This document shows, in pieces, positions 60,243 through 64,000 of a stretch of 64,000 nucleotides of DNA. The position numbers and the translations under genes are program-made. Below the pieces are notes generated by a model, which was given only the letters and a program-made list of their open reading frames with translations, made no database searches and was not told the origin of the DNA. Origin of the DNA: Clytia hemisphaerica. Its lineage: Eukaryota; Cnidaria; Hydrozoa; Leptothecata; Clytiidae. The stretch spans positions 777,970 to 841,969 of the forward strand of contig CACVBU010001002.1 of NCBI GenBank assembly GCA_902728285.1, written 5' to 3'. Position 1 is the stretch's first letter, and the number at the start of each line of letters is the position of its first letter.

Positions 60243-61583
60243 AAGTGATGATGATCAAAACATGGATAAAAATCATTCAATGACCAACATTTAATTATTT
60301 TATGTTCATTTCATTTGAATGTTTTGATCTAAACGAGACAAATAGAAATATTAACAAAAGATGAAATACTAATCAATAGTCAACAAATATCCAATCGAAA
60401 AACGCAACCACTCTACTTACTGTTTGTTGATTTAACGGCTGCATTTTTGACCATATACCCAGAGACTGGCTATTTCAATCAATCAGAATTCGCTTTCCTG
60501 ATAATGCTGACCTAAAACTATTCGATATCTTAGAGAAGTTATACAGTCAAACATCCTTGACCTTCCATGAAGCGAACACTTCATTCCATGTATCATCAGG
60601 TGTTCGTCAAGGAGGACCTGAGAGTCCTCTGTTGTTCAACCTCTACATTGACTACGTCATGCGAGTCTTTATTAAAAAATGTAACTTTACTGACGAGGTT
60701 AGTTTCTTTAAACATAAGTATCGAATCAATCCAAGATCGATCTCTAGAGCAGAACGACTTCGAATGCGAAATCAGAACGGGAAGCTATCAGGTGAATCAT
60801 CACTCCCATGGTGTGGGTACGCAGACGACCTGATACTTTTCTTGACTGATCTTTCATCTCTACAATCAGCGTCAACACTTCTAGACAACTTATTCGTTAA
60901 ATTTGGTCTTCGAATCAACGAAACCAAAACCGAGACGATGATTCTCAATCACTGCTACCTCGAGACAAACTATCCTGATAACATCATTGATATTCGCAAT
61001 GTCCCTTTGAAAAATTCAGGCCAGTTCAAATATCTTGGTTCGCACATCTCTCCAAATGCGCCTAATACCGGAGACATTGAAATCAACTATCGCATTCAGA
61101 TGGCACTTGGAAAATTCGCAAGTATGACAAACCTCCTTCAGAATCATGGAATTCATCTATCTACAAGAGTTAACATTTTTAACTCCTTTGTAAGAAGTAG
61201 ACTGACGTACTCTTGTCAGAATTGGAATCTGACCGCAGCGCAATTTGATAAGCTTGATTCAACGTACAGAAGTCTACTTCGCAAAATGATACGACGTGGT
61301 TTCAGTCGAGTCGATACTGAAGAAGGAGACTTTCGATTAAAAATTAATAACGCTAAGCTCCATTCTATCTGCCACTGAAGACGTCAGTAGTTTCATTCGA
61401 AAACAGCAAAGGAATTATGCAGGACATGTCGTTCGAATGTCTGTAGATCGTGGTATTAAACAGTTAATGTTTAATTTCGATAAATATCATAGAATCGGAA
61501 GAACAACTCCCTCTCTCCTAGAGCAGGTGTTGTCAGATAACAATTTGACTATCGACAGATTTATAAATTTGAATATGAAATAG

Positions 61584-61930
61584 TGATTTTTACCTAACAA
61601 TTTTTTATGATTAAAGTTTGACTTAGGTCCCATTTACTAGTTATAGTTTATATGGTAAAATAATATATATGCGTCGCGGCACGCCGAACCGGGTTCTCGG
61701 CCAACTTACGATTCTATTCTTTTCAGTTTTTGTGTGATTTTTTCTATTTTTATGTAAGATTGTGTTTGTTGTAGTGTCTGTTTGTTGTCTGTTATTTATT
61801 TGGAAGCTGCTGGTCAGTTCCTTTTTCTACTATGTTTTCCGAAGGCGACTGAGTGTGGGCCCTTAAACACGTGGAAAGTCACTATGCCAGTCACAAGTCT
61901 GGGACTTCGGGTTTTGTTTTGTTTATGTAT

Positions 61931-61973
<43 letters not shown>

Positions 61974-62947
61974 TTTGATGTGTTTGCTTTTGTATTTGTC
62001 CCCATTTTGTATGTATTTTGATGAACTTACGGAAGTGTGTTTATCAAAAAAGTTTTTTGCAATTCATTGTTTCTCCACTATTACTTTTCTTCTATCTTCA
62101 TTTGGATTAGGTTTTTCTTTCACATACCACTATTTAATTCCCTTTAACTTTTTGCTAAATTACCCTCTGTTTCGGAATGATTAAAAAATAAAAAATACCA
62201 AAAAAATCGTAAATACACACAATTAACAAAAATATTCTTAACTTTTTTCGTTTTTATCAGTTTGAGTTATTTATATATCAATACTTTTCTTTTTCTAAAA
62301 TGCTTCTCAAGCAAAAAAAATGCGCCGCAAAACTTCTAAAGGGATCCTTGAAAAAATAACCCGGCGCTTTTTAATGAAATTAAACATTTTCAAAAACTTT
62401 GAGAAATTGCCTAAAATTTGAGCCATAGATGAAAAAATTTAAACTTCCCAAGAAAAAGATCTACGGGGGAGGCGGAACCCACCTATCCGCGCATCGCCAG
62501 ATAGGCTATTTCCCGGAAATTTTGCCGGACCTCAAACAATGACCCATTTACATGTGCGGAATTATTTTTACTTTGTTATTATTTTTAGTTTTTACTTTGT
62601 ACGTAAACTTGCATAAAATGTTTTGCATATTTTCCATTCCAACTAAATTTATTTAACCACAACAGCTTTTTCGTTCCTCTAATCTTTGCATACAATTCAA
62701 GATGGCAGATGGAAAGGCAAAAAGGTCTATTCAACATGGCCTAATGACATCCTGGTGGCCTGATTACAATATAACTGATAATTATTATGAAATTGTGTGT
62801 TGGTTTGTGGAGTGTGCGCCACATAATTTTTTCTATACATACCTATTCATAGTCATAGCTATTCAGTTATTGGTATTCAACACAACAAGCAGCAAAAGGT
62901 CTATTCTTACAGTAGGACAGTATAACAAAAAAAACATAACAACTTAC
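61584..62947. other. LINE 3' flank and gene-poor spacer
   Basis: The LINE 3' UTR should start here; a more GC-rich CGTCGCGGCACGCCGAACCG lies at 61671-61690. No poly(A) tail follows on the plus strand. A 34-base T run is at 61934-61967. The frame at 62702-62950 (MADGKAKRSIQHGL start) has no recognisable family and overlaps the edge of the minus-strand first exon, so I do not call it a gene. Further exons of that minus-strand gene may lie here. Confidence 0.4.
61934..61967 (-). repeat. 34-base poly(T) run
   Basis: Uninterrupted T on the plus strand, equal to poly(A) on the minus strand. It may be the tail of a retrotransposed minus-strand copy (SINE or processed RNA), but no tRNA-like head or target duplication was identified. 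Confidence 0.8.
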
Positions 62948-63048
62948 TGAATCGATCGTAAAAATGAAGAGTCTAATCCAATTTGGCTGCTGCTGTTGTC
63001 CTCAATAGTTTCGTTCAAGAAAATTTTTTCCTCATCATATGATTCCAT
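62948..63048 (-). CDS. First coding exon of an unidentified gene, divergent from the gene at 63449
   Basis: ATG at 63048-63046 opens a frame starting MESYDEEKIFLNETIED, followed by Ser-rich SSSQIGLDSSFLRSI and a strong donor (CA then GTAAGT) at 62947. 33 codons plus two bases. The acidic start, good donor and position next to a compact E2F-type promoter support a real gene. The rest of the gene was not found to the left; it may be beyond a long intron. Product unknown. Confidence 0.5.
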
Positions 63049-63448
63049 TTTGAATATATAATGTCAATTATTTGAAGTGACTGATGGGTAATAACATCAT
63101 AAAAATGTGCTTCTATCGTTCAATAAAGGGTAGTAGTAGATCGATACGCTGCGCTGAACTATAAGAAATAATCACTGACGGCCATTATTGATTTCAGAGA
63201 GATGCGAAATAGCAATTTTTGGCGCGAAGACCAATGACGTCAATGATGCGATTCCTGTTAAAAAAAGTTTTGGCGCGAAACAGCGAGCACGCTGCATGGG
63301 AGGTATATTTTAAAGTCCCAATTTTAGAACCACAGGGCACTTAATTACCCCGGTCCTTAAATTATTCATTCATTGCGGGGAAACTTTTTAATCTTTTCTT
63401 CAAAATGATGACAGCAGATCGAAAGGAAGAGTTGAAAGTTAGACAGGT
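63049..63448. promoter_or_regulatory. Bidirectional promoter with two E2F-type sites, CCAAT and CRE
   Basis: TTTTTGGCGCGAA at 63216-63228 and TTTTGGCGCGAA at 63268-63279 are near-ideal E2F/DP sites in the same orientation, 51 bp apart. Between them are CCAAT (63231-63235) and a perfect palindromic CRE, TGACGTCA (63235-63242), overlapping by one base. The cluster lies between divergent first exons starting at 63048 (minus) and 63405/63449 (plus). In animals such E2F/CCAAT/CRE clusters drive S-phase or proliferation-linked genes. No TATA box. Confidence 0.72.
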
Positions 63449-63548
63449 ATGTCAAGAATATTGAAGATCTTGGAGCTACCAGTATCAGAAGACATTAATA
63501 TGCAATCCCCAATCCTTTTTGACGATGATGTTATTCCTGGCAGTCCAG
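63449..63548 (+). CDS. First coding exon of an unidentified, probably cell-cycle-linked gene
   Basis: ATG at 63449 opens MSRILKILELPVSEDI, then an acidic FDDDVIPGSPG ending at a consensus donor (CCAG then GTATGT) at 63549. Thirty-three codons plus one base; the gene continues beyond the window. An alternative start at 63405 (MMTADRKEELKVRQ) ends at another perfect donor, CAG/GTATGT, at 63447. The two could be alternative first exons, since the interval is too short to be an intron. Product not recognised. Confidence 0.55.
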
Positions 63549-64000
63549 GTATGTTCTCTGTTTACAAATAGTTTGTATAAAATTTCCCAGATTTTATATC
63601 TAGCTTAGCTGTGTCTCATATCATTATCATTTGAAATAGTATGAATTGAGGTTAGTTTCTAGCAATTTATACAAAACATCAACTGTCATGTTAATGGGAA
63701 AGTTTCAATCTAAGGAGAATGTTCAAAGAAAATGTACCTTGACCTTTTTATAAATGTATACCGCAAGTTGGTATGGTCGATAATAATATCGACATCCCCC
63801 TTCTAATTTCTAACTAATCAAACTTCTTTAAAGATATGAATAATCAGAATGTTGGAATTGTTGATGTATTTTTTTCCTGGGGGGGGGGTACTACCCTTGT
63901 CGTCCGACGGGGGTGCTCCGCTGAGGTTTGAAAAATGGACCCTCCAGTAACGTGGGACTCGAAATTTGTGAAAAAAGTTACCCTGAATGGTATGGGACTG
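63549..64000. other. First intron and start of a G-rich dispersed repeat
   Basis: AT-rich intron. From about 63876 a G run followed by TACTACCCTTGTCGTCCGAC, then GGGGGTGCTCC and ACCCTCCAGTAACGTGGGAC, resembles one end of a G-rich MITE similar in style to the element at 44371-44753. It is cut by the window edge. Confidence 0.45.

Larger units (their letters stand above)
52530..60382 (-). mobile_element. Ty3/gypsy-like LTR retrotransposon with identical 120-bp LTRs
   Basis: Direct repeats 52530-52649 and 60263-60382 are identical and, in element orientation, start TG and end CA. The 3' LTR is preceded by a purine-rich tract. The primer-binding region after the 5' LTR starts TGTTTTGATCATC; I could not match it to a tRNA. 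It lies inside the LINE RT and replaces about nothing there. A 5-bp duplication would keep the LINE frame, but the two candidate flanks (AAGAA and ACAAA) are not identical. Length is 7,853 bp, or 5,080 bp without its internal duplication. Identical LTRs mean this is the youngest large insertion in the window. Confidence 0.95.
50712..61583 (+). pseudogene. APE-type LINE ORF2 (endonuclease-RT), split by an LTR element
   Basis: The N-terminal endonuclease has WRVGTVNIRTGK, CAFQEVRRL (E), HGVGIAIKI, RIICCYAPTED, ICLGDFNAT and a DFDSYHRLLIAD-type end. The reverse transcriptase begins around 52.3 kb (LKTLWKGKGSKSDPTKYRGI, EQNGFRKNRGTTDGIF) and is cut at 52529 by the LTR insertion. It resumes at 60383 with LYLLFVDLTAAF, SGVRQGGPESPLLFNLY, the catalytic WCGYADDLILF and KYLGSHISP, then SRLTYSCQNWNL. 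The last frame ends at 61583 after NLNMK. Besides the insertion there are one-base frameshifts near 51890, 60450 and 61375. The endonuclease style and VRQGGPESP motif suggest an RTE-like clade, which is uncertain. It starts 118 bp from the CACTA gene, head to head. Confidence 0.92.

Noticed and set aside
52530..60382. Two separate LTR retrotransposons in tandem
   Set aside because: There is no LTR between the two pol copies and only one gag; an internal duplication explains the sequence better.
61814..62021. Short ORFs with poly-Phe or poly-Lys
   Set aside because: Produced by the 34-base T run.

Overview
The window is eukaryotic nuclear DNA: AT-rich, with intron-rich genes that use GT-AG junctions, long introns and very dense transposon content. 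The transposon families (KDZ, CACTA, ISL2EU-like, Ty3/gypsy, APE-type LINE, a detached endonuclease ORF that may be Helentron-derived, many TA-flanked MITEs) and the absence of prokaryotic or plant features suggest an invertebrate metazoan. A cnidarian, perhaps hydrozoan-like, is my best guess; this is inference and cannot be proven from the window.

Layout. (1) 0-7.5 kb: a foldback element, then an 18-exon gene (+) for a KDZ-superfamily transposase-like protein whose exons join in one open frame with the catalytic D-D-E residues present. (2) 8.6-11.4 kb: about 20 copies of a 126/129-bp satellite, split by a 307-bp MITE with a clean TA target duplication. (3) 12.3-21.9 kb: a 14-exon gene (-), also fully open, with an N-terminal MADS-box-like domain and an unrecognised Cys-rich C-terminal part. 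Its introns hold at least six foldback elements. (4) 22-29 kb: no intact gene; LINE tail, repeat copies and nested foldbacks. (5) 29.2-31.1 kb: six exons (-) of a multicopy-looking gene of unknown function, incomplete at both ends. (6) 31.6-35.3 kb: two intronless ORFs (-), a 189-aa unknown and a coiled-coil protein kinase with one frameshift, separated by a ~153-bp tandem array. (7) 36.7-39.4 kb: a decayed ISL2EU-like DNA transposon with a YqaJ-exonuclease/PHD gene (+) facing a THAP-like transposase relic (-). (8) 40-45 kb: detached endonuclease ORF, AT-rich tandem repeats and a MITE with a 9-bp duplication. (9) 45.8-50.6 kb: CACTA transposase (-), broken by two frameshifts, with a ~710-bp hexanucleotide tract inside its reading frame. 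(10) 50.7-61.6 kb: APE-type LINE (+) interrupted inside its reverse transcriptase by a Ty3/gypsy-like LTR element (-) with identical 120-bp LTRs and an internal 2,773-bp tandem duplication. (11) 62.9-63.6 kb: a head-to-head pair of first exons sharing a compact promoter with two E2F-type sites, a CCAAT box and a CRE.

The host-type genes are therefore the MADS-like gene, the divergent pair at the right edge, and possibly the KDZ-like gene if it is domesticated. The rest is mobile DNA in successive layers. Exon models were built by hand from splice consensus and frame continuity; family assignments come from motif recognition, and no database was searched.
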